Origin: Balneola sp. | Lineage (GTDB): Bacteria; Bacteroidota; Rhodothermia; Balneolales; Balneolaceae | Length of the DNA stretch: 64,000 nt | Assembly: GCA_002696035.1 (NCBI GenBank) | Contig: NZQV01000016.1 | Span: 1-64,000, forward strand | Reading direction: 5' to 3' | Part shown: positions 54,651 through 62,595 of the stretch, one piece after another | Layout: each line of letters opens with the position of its first letter | Numbering within the stretch: position 1 is the stretch's first letter | The notes under the pieces: generated by a model | The model's database searches: none | Seen by the model: only the letters and a program-made list of their open reading frames with translations | Told to the model about the DNA's origin: nothing | Program-made: the position numbers and the translations under genes

Positions 54651-55268
54651 TTATTCAGATTTTGCCTGCACTTCTGAATACACCATCTCCAAAAAATTCT
54701 GAAGTACCATAGAACCAACCGTGCCGGATTTTTCGGGATGAAACTGAACACCCGTATAATTGTCTTTAGCTACGATAGCAGTAAAATCATGAATGTAATC
54801 GCAGGAAGCCAGGGTATTTTCACTCACAGGAGCATAATAACTGTGCACAAAATACAGATAATGCTTAGGGCTCAGATTTTTCAGAATTGGATGATTTGAG
54901 CCGTTCATCTTTATTCTGTTCCAGCCCATATGCGGAACTTTGGCTTCTTTCTCATCAAACTTTTGGAGAGAACCGGGGATGATCCCCAAACCAACTGTAT
55001 CACCTTCCGTGGAGGTTTCATACATAAGCTGCATGCCTACACAAATTCCCAATACGGGCTTACTGGTTTGCTTCAACCAGTCGGCAACGCCCTGATCTTT
55101 AAGAGATCTCATGGCCGAGCTAGCATGACCAACACCCGGGAATATAATTCCATCAGCTTTTTCCAGATCTTTTGGTGTTTCGGCTAAATAAAATTCGGCA
55201 CCTAATCTCTCCAAAGCATTCGAAACAGATGCCGTGTTTCCTGCTTTATACTTGATGATAGCTATCAT
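54651..55268 (-). CDS. hisH: Imidazole glycerol phosphate synthase glutaminase subunit
   Basis: A 205-residue class I glutamine amidotransferase supplying ammonia to HisF. The catalytic triad is visible: Cys in GICVGMQLMYE near residue 77 and His-x-Glu in VQFHPEKSG near 180. PGVGHASSAM forms the oxyanion/interface part. It is the last his gene here, 6 bp after hisB. Its partner hisF is not in the window. Confidence 0.96.
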   Translation of the reverse strand: MIAIIKYKAGNTASVSNALERLGAEFYLAETPKDLEKADGIIFPGVGHASSAMRSLKDQGVADWLKQTSKPVLGICVGMQLMYETSTEGDTVGLGIIPGSLQKFDEKEAKVPHMGWNRIKMNGSNHPILKNLSPKHYLYFVHSYYAPVSENTLASCDYIHDFTAIVAKDNYTGVQFHPEKSGTVGSMVLQNFLEMVYSEVQAKSE

Positions 55269-55274
55269 AAATAC

Positions 55275-56159
55275 CTACAAAGTTCCTTTCGAACTTGGAA
55301 TTTGGTCTATTATGCGCCCGTTCTGTTCAATTGCCATCTTTAAAGACCGGGCGAGACCCTTAAAGCAGGCTTCTATTTTATGGTGATCATTCTCACCTGA
55401 AAAGCTAACATGCAAAGTCGCCTTCAAGTTCATTGCCAGGCTATAAAAAAAGTGCTTGGCCATTTCGGCAGGAAAGTCCCCAACATATTCTCTTCTGAAA
55501 TTTCCTTCAAAAACTAAATAAGGCCTTCCAGATAGATCAATAGCCACCGTAGCTTGCGTTTCGTCCATGGGCAAAACAAAGCCATAACGTTCAATTCCCT
55601 TCTTATTTCCGAGTGCTTTGGTGATAACTTCCCCCAACGCAATAGCCACATCTTCTATCGTGTGATGCTCATCCACCTCCAAATCACCCTCACAATTCAG
55701 CTTCAGGTCTATCAATCCATGCCGCGCAATTTGATCCAGCATATGGTCGAAGAATTTCAATCCGGTCGAAATCTCAGCTTTTCCCGTTCCATCCAAATTA
55801 ACTTCTATGCTGATATCCGTCTCATTGGTCTTTCGCTCGACAGAGGCTTTGCGGGCCTCCTGAGTTACAAATTTCACCAATGGCTCCCACTCATCAGAAG
55901 CGATCAGCTCTTCTCCTGCTTTGGTTAAAGCCAACTTTCCCTCCACCTCATCGATCACCAAGTCCGGTTCTCCTTCCTCCAGAAAAGCAATTCCTTCCTG
56001 CTCCAGCACGTTTTTTTGTTGGGGTGAAATTGAATCAGATGAAATTTGAAGATCCCGGCCTCCTTTGACTATCTGTTGTAAAGCAAATATTGTTTTTGCC
56101 CTAAACAAGAATTCATCGGACGTATCATTAATTGCTTTTTTAGTGATGGAAATCAACAT
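55275..56159 (-). CDS. hisB: Imidazoleglycerol-phosphate dehydratase with vestigial N-terminal domain
   Basis: I start at ATG 56159 (MLISITKKAIND); the longer frame reads through a palindrome. Residues ~105-294 are a complete HisB dehydratase with both metal motifs (DHMLDQIARHG, DEHHTIEDVA, HFFYSLAMN, NDHHKIEACFK). The first ~100 residues sit where bifunctional HisB carries a HAD histidinol-phosphatase, and the junction VERKTNETDI is like that of bifunctional enzymes, but the DxDGT motif is absent. The phosphatase is thus probably lost. Confidence 0.93.
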   Translation of the reverse strand: MLISITKKAINDTSDEFLFRAKTIFALQQIVKGGRDLQISSDSISPQQKNVLEQEGIAFLEEGEPDLVIDEVEGKLALTKAGEELIASDEWEPLVKFVTQEARKASVERKTNETDISIEVNLDGTGKAEISTGLKFFDHMLDQIARHGLIDLKLNCEGDLEVDEHHTIEDVAIALGEVITKALGNKKGIERYGFVLPMDETQATVAIDLSGRPYLVFEGNFRREYVGDFPAEMAKHFFYSLAMNLKATLHVSFSGENDHHKIEACFKGLARSLKMAIEQNGRIIDQIPSSKGTL

Positions 56160-56174
56160 AATTAAGCCTCGTAG

Positions 56175-56193
56175 GGCGGACAGCCTGTCCGCC
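56175..56193. repeat. Short perfect palindrome between hisC and hisB
   Basis: GGCGGACAGCCTGTCCGCC, two 9-bp arms around one base, preceded by GTAG. It lies 15 bases upstream of the hisB start. Another mini-palindrome of this genome rather than a terminator, since no T run follows. Confidence 0.8.
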
Positions 56194-56332
56194 ATTTTAA
56201 GTTATAGCTTATATTCTTTAATAAAACTATCGAATGGAACGCGGATGACATGGATACAGCAGATATTCGCTGATTTGTTTTAAATTCTTTTCGAATCTGT
56301 AATTCACCGCTTTCCCTACCATATTTTTATTT

Positions 56333-57388
56333 TCACTTTGTGATATTCTCCAGCGCTGTAAAAAAACGGTCGTTTTCAGTTGATGTTCCGACCGTTAATC
56401 GCAGGCAGTTCTCGCAATGTTGCTCATTTCCACGGTAGCGAACAATCACGCCTTGCTCTGCCAATTTGTGGTACACTGCCTCTGCATCAGCGATACGAAA
56501 CATCACAAAATTGGCATCAGTTGGGAATACCTTTTCAACCTGTGAATACGAAACCAATTTTGTGATCACGCGTTCCCGTTCTTCCATTATAGATTCAATA
56601 TTTTTCTTAACGTGATTAAGGTTCGCAAATCCCTCCAGCGCCTTTTGAGACGTCAGTTTGTTCACGTTATAGGGTGCTTTTACCTTCATCATATATGAGA
56701 TCACCTCAGGACTTGCCAGCGCTATCCCTAACCGAATTCCAGCCAGCCCAAATGACTTTGAAAGCGTCTGAAGCACCACCAGGTTGGGAAACTCGCCGAT
56801 GTTATTAGAAAGACTTCCCTGCCGGCTGAAATCAATATACGCCTCGTCTACCACTACCATGCCGTCAAATCCTTCCAGCACGGTTGCGATATCGGTTACG
56901 CTCATACTGTTGGCCGTGGGATTATTGGGCGAGCAAATAAAGATCATCTTTGTTTCGGGTTGAACCGCTGCAAGGATCTTTTCGGGTTGAAGTTGAAAAC
57001 TCTCGGTGAGCAGGACTTCATCCACTGCCACATCATTTATGTTGGCCGATACTTTGTACATCCCATAGGTAGGCGGGTTGATGATCACACGATCCTTGCC
57101 CGGCCGACAAAAGATGCGAAACAGCAGATCTATAGCCTCATCACTGCCCACGCCTACAAAAACATTCTCCCGGTTCACCCCGCGAAAAGCCGCAACCTGA
57201 TCCCGCAATTGCTCCTGATACGGCATCGGGTAGCGATTCAGTTCAAGATCGTCTGCAAAAGGAGCACCAAAACTATTTTCGTTGGCATCCAGCAAAATAC
57301 CGGAATCAAAATCATCCCGTGCACTGCGATAAGGTTTCAGGTTTTGAATATTTTCCCTTACCAGGGAGCTGATGTCTGTTTTTTTCAT
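56333..57388 (-). CDS. hisC: Histidinol-phosphate aminotransferase
   Basis: A 351-residue fold-type I PLP enzyme making histidinol phosphate. Visible: LDANENSFGAP, GVGSDEAIDLLFR, CSPNNPTAN, VVVDEAYIDFS, the PLP-lysine motif QTLSKSFGLAGIRLG near residue 213, and C-terminal RLTVGTSTEN. Normal length. It lies between hisD and hisB; the hisD-hisC gap contains a repeat copy. Confidence 0.96.
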   Translation of the reverse strand: MKKTDISSLVRENIQNLKPYRSARDDFDSGILLDANENSFGAPFADDLELNRYPMPYQEQLRDQVAAFRGVNRENVFVGVGSDEAIDLLFRIFCRPGKDRVIINPPTYGMYKVSANINDVAVDEVLLTESFQLQPEKILAAVQPETKMIFICSPNNPTANSMSVTDIATVLEGFDGMVVVDEAYIDFSRQGSLSNNIGEFPNLVVLQTLSKSFGLAGIRLGIALASPEVISYMMKVKAPYNVNKLTSQKALEGFANLNHVKKNIESIMEERERVITKLVSYSQVEKVFPTDANFVMFRIADAEAVYHKLAEQGVIVRYRGNEQHCENCLRLTVGTSTENDRFFTALENITK

Positions 57389-57419
57389 GTATAACGGTTT
57401 TGGTGTACTGCTTTTTCTG

Positions 57420-57536
57420 GTTTGAGGCAGAGCCTCGCGTTAGTATTCCGCAGCAGAGCTACGAAAAGAGCTTAAAGTCATCGGACGAAATTACCATTTC
57501 AAAATTCAATGTTGAATGTTCAATGTTCAATATTCT
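57420..57536 (-). repeat. his intergenic repeat, copy 1
   Basis: GTTTGAGGCAGAGCCTC...TATTCCGCAGCAGAGC...GAGCTTAAA...TTCAA(T)GTT units ending in TTCAATATTCT. It resembles copy 2 ahead of hisD in the same order of parts. The hisD stop codon lies inside it, so the last residues of HisD (KNIEH) derive from the repeat. A GAGGC-AGA-GCCTC hairpin is included. Confidence 0.75.
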
Positions 57537-58809
57537 TCAGCCGCAGGCTGACCGCGTTTTTATGCGCCTGAAGTTCTTCTAAATCCGCCAACTTTTCCAC
57601 TGCGGGACCGATATTCTTTAAGCCTTCTTCACTAAGCGATTGCATGGTCATCGATTTCTGGAAAGCAGCTAAATTCACTCCACTGTACATTCGCGCATAG
57701 CCATAGGTTGGCAGCGTGTGATTGGTGCCGGAAGCATAATCTCCTACACTTTCAGGCGTCAAAGCTCCTAAAAATACCGAACCTGCATTTGTGATCTTTT
57801 CAGTAAAAGATTCGGCATCCTTCACATTCACAATTAGATGTTCTGGCGCATATTGATTGGAAAAATCAAAAGCTGCATCCAGCGAATCAACGATGAGAGA
57901 GTAACTGTTCTCCAATGCTCCTGCTGCGATCTGCTTCCTGGGAAGTTTATCCAATTGCGATTCCAGCTCAGCATTCAACCCTTCCATATCAAAACCTGGA
58001 GTTGCGACCAACACCACCTGACTATCTTTGCCATGCTCTGCTTGTGATAACAGATCTGCTGCAACAAAGGTTGGATTGGCTAAAGCATCGGCGATAACCA
58101 GCACTTCAGAAGGTCCGGCCGGCATATCAATGGCGATCTGGGCTTCCGAATTCTGAAGGATCATTTTTGCCGCCGTTACATATTGATTCCCCGGACCAAA
58201 TATCTTGTCTACTTTTGAAACTGATTCCGTTCCGAAAGCCATGGCCGCTACCGCCTGAGCTCCTCCGGCCAGCAAGACCTGATCTACTTCGGCTTTTTGT
58301 GCGATATATATAATTTCAGGAGCTACCGTTCCGTCTTTGCGGGGAGGCGTGGCCATCACTTTGGTTGTACAACCTGCGATCATAGCGGGGATGGCCAGCA
58401 TCATAGCAGTAGAAGGAAGAATAGCCGTTCCGCCGGGCACATATAAACCCACTCTTTCGATCGGTCGCGCTACTTTCATGCACCGAACACCGGGCATTGT
58501 CTCCACTTCAAGCGGTTTCGGAAATTGAGCCTGATGAAACCTGGAAATATTTTTAAAGGCAACATCAATGGCTTCCTTAACTTCCTCTTCCAGCGTAACT
58601 TCAACCTCATTTGGGTTGATGATCACCGAGTCTAAATTCACCCCGTCAAATTCCCGGGTATACTTTTTGATCGCTTCATCACCATACTTCTCAACCGCAT
58701 CTAAAATGGGTTGAACCGTTTGGAAGATGGAAGTAAAATCAATTTTAGGCCGCTTCAGCAGCTTCGTAATTTCTTCCGGTGATAATTCTGCGTTCTTGTA
58801 CGTTTTCAT
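57520..58809 (-). CDS. hisD: Histidinol dehydrogenase
   Basis: A 429-residue Zn enzyme that oxidises histidinol to histidine in two NAD-dependent steps. Signatures: [48 protein letters not shown], the catalytic region YAPEHLIV and [15 protein letters not shown]. Length fits. It is second in the operon. The extreme C-terminus is repeat-derived, with no expected effect on the active site. Confidence 0.97.
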   Translation of the reverse strand: MKTYKNAELSPEEITKLLKRPKIDFTSIFQTVQPILDAVEKYGDEAIKKYTREFDGVNLDSVIINPNEVEVTLEEEVKEAIDVAFKNISRFHQAQFPKPLEVETMPGVRCMKVARPIERVGLYVPGGTAILPSTAMMLAIPAMIAGCTTKVMATPPRKDGTVAPEIIYIAQKAEVDQVLLAGGAQAVAAMAFGTESVSKVDKIFGPGNQYVTAAKMILQNSEAQIAIDMPAGPSEVLVIADALANPTFVAADLLSQAEHGKDSQVVLVATPGFDMEGLNAELESQLDKLPRKQIAAGALENSYSLIVDSLDAAFDFSNQYAPEHLIVNVKDAESFTEKITNAGSVFLGALTPESVGDYASGTNHTLPTYGYARMYSGVNLAAFQKSMTMQSLSEEGLKNIGPAVEKLADLEELQAHKNAVSLRLKNIEH

Positions 58810-58822
58810 TTCATTGCCTTAT

Positions 58823-58920
58823 GGTTTGAGACAGAGCCTCTATCAAGCATTCCACAGCAGAGCAGCGGAACGAGCCTTAAAATTCAAAGTTGGATGTTCC
58901 TTGTTCAATGTTCAGTGTTC
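58823..58920 (-). repeat. his intergenic repeat, copy 2
   Basis: GTTTGAGACAGAGCCTC...CATTCCACAGCAGAGCAGCGGAACGAGCCTTAAAATTCAAAG...TTGTTCAATGTTCAGTGTTCT fills the hisG-hisD gap and parallels copy 1 in the hisD-hisC gap. Confidence 0.75.
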
Positions 58921-59801
58921 TACAGGATCATACTTTCGATCGGCAGCATCACAATATCTGAAGCCCCGGCTTCTTTGAGTTCCTCCATTACGATCCAGAA
59001 TTTTTCCAGAGGAATTACAGTATGAACCGCGACCATATCTTTTTCTGCTAAAGGCATAACGGTCGGACTTTTCATGGATGGAATGATGCTTTTGATCTCT
59101 TCAATAGCTGATTCAGGAGCATTCATCATAATATATCGGCTATTGGCTGCCTGCTGATAACCGTCCATTCTCACCAAAAACTTCTCGATAAGCTGCTGCT
59201 TTCCGGGCGAGAGCTCCTGATTGGTTCGGATCAATTGTGTTTGAGATTCCAGAATGGTATCAAGCTCCACTAAACCATTTGCCTTCAGTGTTCCACCGGA
59301 GGATACCAGATCTACAATAGCGTCTGCAACTTCAAGCTGAGGCGCAATTTCCACCGCTCCGGAGATCTCTATAACCTGAATATCAATTCCACGCTCCTCA
59401 AAAAACTTTCGGGTCAAATTCGGATAGCTGGTAGCTACCTTCTTTCCGTCAAAATCTTTTGGCCCATTGATGTCTCCATTTTTTGGTGCTGCAAGTGAAA
59501 GTCGGCATTTGCCATATCCAAGATCGCGAATTGGGGTTACATCGGCACCGGTTTCTTGTGTTTCATTGGCTCCTACAAAGCCAAGATCACAGACGCCATC
59601 TTGTACATATTCAGGAATATCGTCATCCCGAAGCAATAATAGCTCCACATCAAAATTCCGTGTCTTTACAATCAGGTTACGTTTATAGTTGTCGAATTCG
59701 ATGCCAATACCTTCTAATAAAGCAATGGTTTTGTCGGTTAAACGACCACTTTTTTGAATGGCGATACGCAGTGAAGTTGAAGAATCCTTCGTTCGGTTCA
59801 T
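58920..59801 (-). CDS. hisG: ATP phosphoribosyltransferase, long form
   Basis: First enzyme of histidine synthesis, 293 residues, so the long HisG-L form with a C-terminal ACT-like regulatory domain (~220-293, ..VHTVIPLEKFWIVMEELKEAG) that usually gives feedback inhibition by histidine. N-terminal signatures: IAIQKSGRLTDKT, VCDLGFVGANE, ATSYPNLTRKFF, and the PRPP loop ADAIVDLVSSGGTLKANGL. First structural gene, 70 bp after the leader peptide. Confidence 0.97.
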   Translation of the reverse strand: MNRTKDSSTSLRIAIQKSGRLTDKTIALLEGIGIEFDNYKRNLIVKTRNFDVELLLLRDDDIPEYVQDGVCDLGFVGANETQETGADVTPIRDLGYGKCRLSLAAPKNGDINGPKDFDGKKVATSYPNLTRKFFEERGIDIQVIEISGAVEIAPQLEVADAIVDLVSSGGTLKANGLVELDTILESQTQLIRTNQELSPGKQQLIEKFLVRMDGYQQAANSRYIMMNAPESAIEEIKSIIPSMKSPTVMPLAEKDMVAVHTVIPLEKFWIVMEELKEAGASDIVMLPIESMIL

Positions 59802-59871
59802 AGTTTTGATAAATAATAAGTTGGGTTAAAAAGTAAGAATAATCGAGGTAGAAAAAGAGTTGAAATGATGC

Positions 59872-59955
59872 TTAATGCACGTGATGATGTCCGTGATGGG
59901 CATGATGGACATCATGATGAAAACAGTGACTGGTATGTAGCTGATTTTTTTTCAC
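59872..59955 (-). CDS. hisL: Histidine-rich his-operon leader peptide
   Basis: Starting at GTG 59955, a 27-residue peptide contains 12 His, mostly in doublets and one triplet (FHHDVHHAHHGHHHVH-stop), and ends 70 bases before hisG. This is the classic composition of an attenuation leader whose translation speed reports charged His-tRNA. GATGTCC/GGACATC within the codon run can form a hairpin. I see no standard terminator with T run between leader and hisG, so control may be translational or by an atypical terminator. GTG as start is the least certain point; a TTG lies two codons upstream. Confidence 0.85.
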   Translation of the reverse strand: MKKNQLHTSHCFHHDVHHAHHGHHHVH

Positions 59956-60108
59956 GATCAAAAATAGGCATTGTTTTAAGTTAGCACAACCGATTAACAG
60001 TTTTTTAACGTAGTCTGATAACCCTGAAAAAAGTGAGTGCGTTTCCAGGATGTAAACTTTACAGGCTTCGGGATTGTTTGATGGAGTAAATCCAACAAAA
60101 AAAGCCCC

Positions 60109-60561
60109 ATGAAGATCCCTTTCATAACTTTACTCTTATCATCTTTACTTCTAAGTATTATGCCCTTACAAGCGCAGGATTTTAACCTTGACGATCACAA
60201 ATGGAAAGATCGGGTATTACTGGTCTTTTCACCCAATACCTACAATCCGGATTTCAGGGATCAAGCTAAACAACTGAAGAATGCCCGTAAAGGCATAAAT
60301 GAAAGAGACCTTAAGGTTTTTTATGTGCTGCAGGAATCGAGTGCATCTGTAAAAGGCGATGTGCTGGAAGGAGATGAAACGAGTGATCTGCTAACTGAAT
60401 TTGATGTTTCTTCAGGAGATTTTGTTGTGATCTTAGTTGGAAAAGACGGAACAAAAAAACTTCAAACTGAGGAAAGCATTTCTTCTGACCGATTGTTTGA
60501 AGTGATAGACGACATGCCCATGCGTAAACTGGAGATGAAAGAAGATGGAAAAGGGAATTAA
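60109..60561 (+). CDS. DUF4174 thioredoxin-like secreted protein
   Basis: 150 residues, signal peptide ending LQAQ, then a DUF4174-type domain: HKWKDRVLLVFSPN, RDLKVFYVLQESS and GDFVVILVGKDGTKK. The family has a thioredoxin-like fold without the CxxC pair; none is present here. Function unknown. It is divergent from the his operon across a 307-bp region, most of which is the his leader. Confidence 0.87.
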   Translation: MKIPFITLLLSSLLLSIMPLQAQDFNLDDHKWKDRVLLVFSPNTYNPDFRDQAKQLKNARKGINERDLKVFYVLQESSASVKGDVLEGDETSDLLTEFDVSSGDFVVILVGKDGTKKLQTEESISSDRLFEVIDDMPMRKLEMKEDGKGN

Positions 60562-60607
60562 AAATTCAGGACTCAAAACATGAGATGAATCTGTATTCAT
60601 CCTCTTT

Positions 60608-60640
60608 TTTGGTTCCCCTATTTTTTAATCCGTACTTTTG
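60608..60640 (+). promoter_or_regulatory. Bacteroidota-type promoter for the OsmC gene
   Basis: TTTG at 60608-60611, 21 bases, TACTTTTG at 60633-60640. The same -7 octamer occurs ahead of the RRM gene. The OsmC ATG is 32 bases downstream. Confidence 0.5.
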
Positions 60641-60671
60641 ATCCTCAAACGTTCAACTAAAAAAGGTAGTA

Positions 60672-61091
60672 ATGAAAATTGATGTAAACTGGCTTGGTAA
60701 CGACTTTCACTTTGAAGCAGAGAACGAAACCAGCGGTAAGATCCGTATTGATGGCAATAATGAGATCGGCGGATTGGAAGGCGGACTTTCTCCCATGCAA
60801 CTTTTACTGGCAGGAGCAGGTGGATGCAGTGCCATTGATGTCCTTCATATACTTGAAAAACAAAAACAAGAGGTAACAAGCCTAAAAGTTGAAGTAGACG
60901 GGGATCGTCAAGATGTAAAAGGAGAAAAGCATTCTAAATACGAAAGCATTCACATGCATTATATTCTGGAAGGAGATCTGGATCCCAAAAAGGTAGAACG
61001 TGCTTTGGAGCTTTCGATCACTAAGTATTGCTCGGTTTCCAAAGCATTGGAAATGGGATCTGAGATCAGTTATGATTTTGAGATCAAATAG
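60672..61091 (+). CDS. OsmC-family peroxide-reductase-like protein
   Basis: 139 residues matching OsmC/Ohr-like proteins. Both catalytic Cys are present: one in LAGAGGCSAIDVLHIL near residue 56 and one in ITKYCSVSKALEMG near 121. The GGLEGGLSPMQLLL start of the central helix is typical. The YhfA-like branch is likely. A thiol peroxidase role in oxidative stress is expected from the family. Confidence 0.92.
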   Translation: MKIDVNWLGNDFHFEAENETSGKIRIDGNNEIGGLEGGLSPMQLLLAGAGGCSAIDVLHILEKQKQEVTSLKVEVDGDRQDVKGEKHSKYESIHMHYILEGDLDPKKVERALELSITKYCSVSKALEMGSEISYDFEIK

Positions 61092-61138
61092 AACGGGCAA
61101 ATATAAGTCTAGGTAGTCCTTAAGACTCATCAGACGAT

Positions 61139-61157
61139 ACATTGATTCCAAATCAAT
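61139..61157 (+). other. Hairpin downstream of the OsmC gene
   Basis: CATTGATT-CCA-AATCAATG, an 8-bp perfect stem, followed by a second stem GAGGAGA/TCTCCTC (61158-61185). Neither has a clean T run; they may slow or end transcription. Confidence 0.4.
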
Positions 61158-61300
61158 GAGGAGAATTTATTACCTGAGTCTCCTCTTCTTCAGTTCTAAA
61201 ACCTACCCTTCACAACCCTAAAAAGGCATTAGAATTGCTTCTGAGGCACTTTTTAGCTATTTTAAAACTAATTAAATTTCAATAAATCAGATACTTATCT

Positions 61301-61471
61301 ATGGCTAAATGTGAATTATACAAAGACGTTAAGGGCGAATGGAGATGGAGACGCGTTTCTAAAAGCGGAGATATTGAGGCTTTTTCCAGTCAAGGTTTTG
61401 AGAAAGAAGAAGACGCCCGTAAAGACGGAAAAGACTGCAGCGAATGCACCAGTTATCTGAGAAAGTTTTAA
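61301..61471 (+). CDS. DUF1508-like 56-residue protein
   Basis: A short gene with ATG at 61301: CELYKDVKGEWRWRRVSKSG, IEAFSSQGFEKEEDARK, then DCSECTSYLRKF. The N-terminal two-thirds fit the DUF1508/YegP fold (F/C-ELYKDxxGEWRWR, SSxGF, DAR). A CSEC pair near the end is unusual and could bind metal. It is followed at once by a strong terminator, which supports it as an expressed gene. Function unknown. Confidence 0.85.
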   Translation: MAKCELYKDVKGEWRWRRVSKSGDIEAFSSQGFEKEEDARKDGKDCSECTSYLRKF

Positions 61472-61492
61472 CGAATATCGATTTTAAACTTT

Positions 61493-61525
61493 TAAGCCTC
61501 TCCCACACGGAGAGGCTTTTTTTAT
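61493..61525 (+). terminator. Intrinsic terminator after the DUF1508-like gene
   Basis: AAGCCTCTCC-n-GGAGAGGCTT stem of about 10 bp followed by seven T. It also separates the gene from the convergent M28 peptidase. Confidence 0.92.
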
Positions 61526-61529
61526 TCAC

Positions 61530-62447
61530 TTAACTTTTTGAATCAAAAGCCAGTATCGCATTCAAGATCAGCTGTACTGTTCCTTTGTAGAATTCGTGCG
61601 GAATGGTTTTAAACTCATCAGTATGCTTATGGTAGTGTTCGTGATCTGAGACCCCAAAATACACAAAAGGCACGCCTTGCTGATGAAATGGACCGTGGTC
61701 AGATGCATAAGTCCAGTCGTCTAATTCACTGCTTGGATCATCGTGCCCAAACAGGAGTTCTACCTCCCCAGTTTCGATCTCCTCAAGTACCGGCTTTAAC
61801 TCAGGGTAATGATAGGTTCCCACCGCATAGATCTTATTCGAGTCGTTCTGAGCGATCATATCGAGGTTGATGTTCATCTTCACTTTTTCCAGAAATACGG
61901 AATCCTGAACAAAAGCCCGTGCTCCCTGAAGTCCCATCTCTTCGGCATCAAAAGCTGCAAAAACTAGCGTATGGTTGGGTTGAACCTGACTGAAGTAATC
62001 AATGTAGGCGATCAAAGCTGCGGTTCCGGAGGCATCATCATCTGCACCGTTGAAGATGAGAGAATCCCTCTTTCCAAGGTGATCATAATGAGCTGTGATC
62101 ACGATCACAGAATCACTCCGGCCTGAAATTTGTCCGATCACATTTATGCCGGTCATTTCTTCACCCTCCCGACCCGTGAAAACGAATTCATGAGTAAAAG
62201 ATCCCTGAAATGGTTCCGCGCCTTCCTCTTCAAAACGCTCAACCAAATACTCACGCGCAATACGATTTCCTTCCGTTCCCACTTGGCGACCCTCTGTTTC
62301 ATCGGAGGAAATGAAACGGAGGTCTTCAATAAGTTGAACGGTATCAAGAGACGGAGTAACCTGTTCTTCTTGAGCAGTGCAGGAAATAAAAAGGGCAGCT
62401 ATAAAAAACAGGGAGAATAATTTCTTTGCTGTGTTCATTTTGTTCAT
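61530..62447 (-). CDS. M28-family zinc aminopeptidase lipoprotein
   Basis: Using ATG 62447 gives ~305 residues with lipobox LFISC. The M28 zinc ligands are all recognisable: His in VITAHYDHLG, Asp in NGADDDASGTAAL, Glu in FAAFDAEEMGLQG, Asp in NINLDMIAQ and His near the end in FGVSDHEHYHKHTDEF. These peptidases trim N-terminal residues from peptides in the periplasm or at the outer membrane. Single gene. Confidence 0.93.
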   Translation of the reverse strand: MNKMNTAKKLFSLFFIAALFISCTAQEEQVTPSLDTVQLIEDLRFISSDETEGRQVGTEGNRIAREYLVERFEEEGAEPFQGSFTHEFVFTGREGEEMTGINVIGQISGRSDSVIVITAHYDHLGKRDSLIFNGADDDASGTAALIAYIDYFSQVQPNHTLVFAAFDAEEMGLQGARAFVQDSVFLEKVKMNINLDMIAQNDSNKIYAVGTYHYPELKPVLEEIETGEVELLFGHDDPSSELDDWTYASDHGPFHQQGVPFVYFGVSDHEHYHKHTDEFKTIPHEFYKGTVQLILNAILAFDSKS

Positions 62448-62595
62448 TCGTTTTATCAAAGTTCAATAAAGGCTGTTGGGTGATATGATAGAATTTTGAG
62501 CAGAGAGTTGATGTTAAAAATTCAGAATATTTCTGGCTGCGTATCTTTTCTGAATCCGGCATCGTGCCTGTTCAAAGTCATCAGGAATTCACTCC

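Noticed and set aside
59953-60000. TATTTTTG with GTTG 20 bases upstream as the his promoter
   Set aside because: It fits the -33/-7 pattern, but the start point would fall at or after the leader GTG, which conflicts with leader translation. The true promoter is probably further upstream, so it is not listed.
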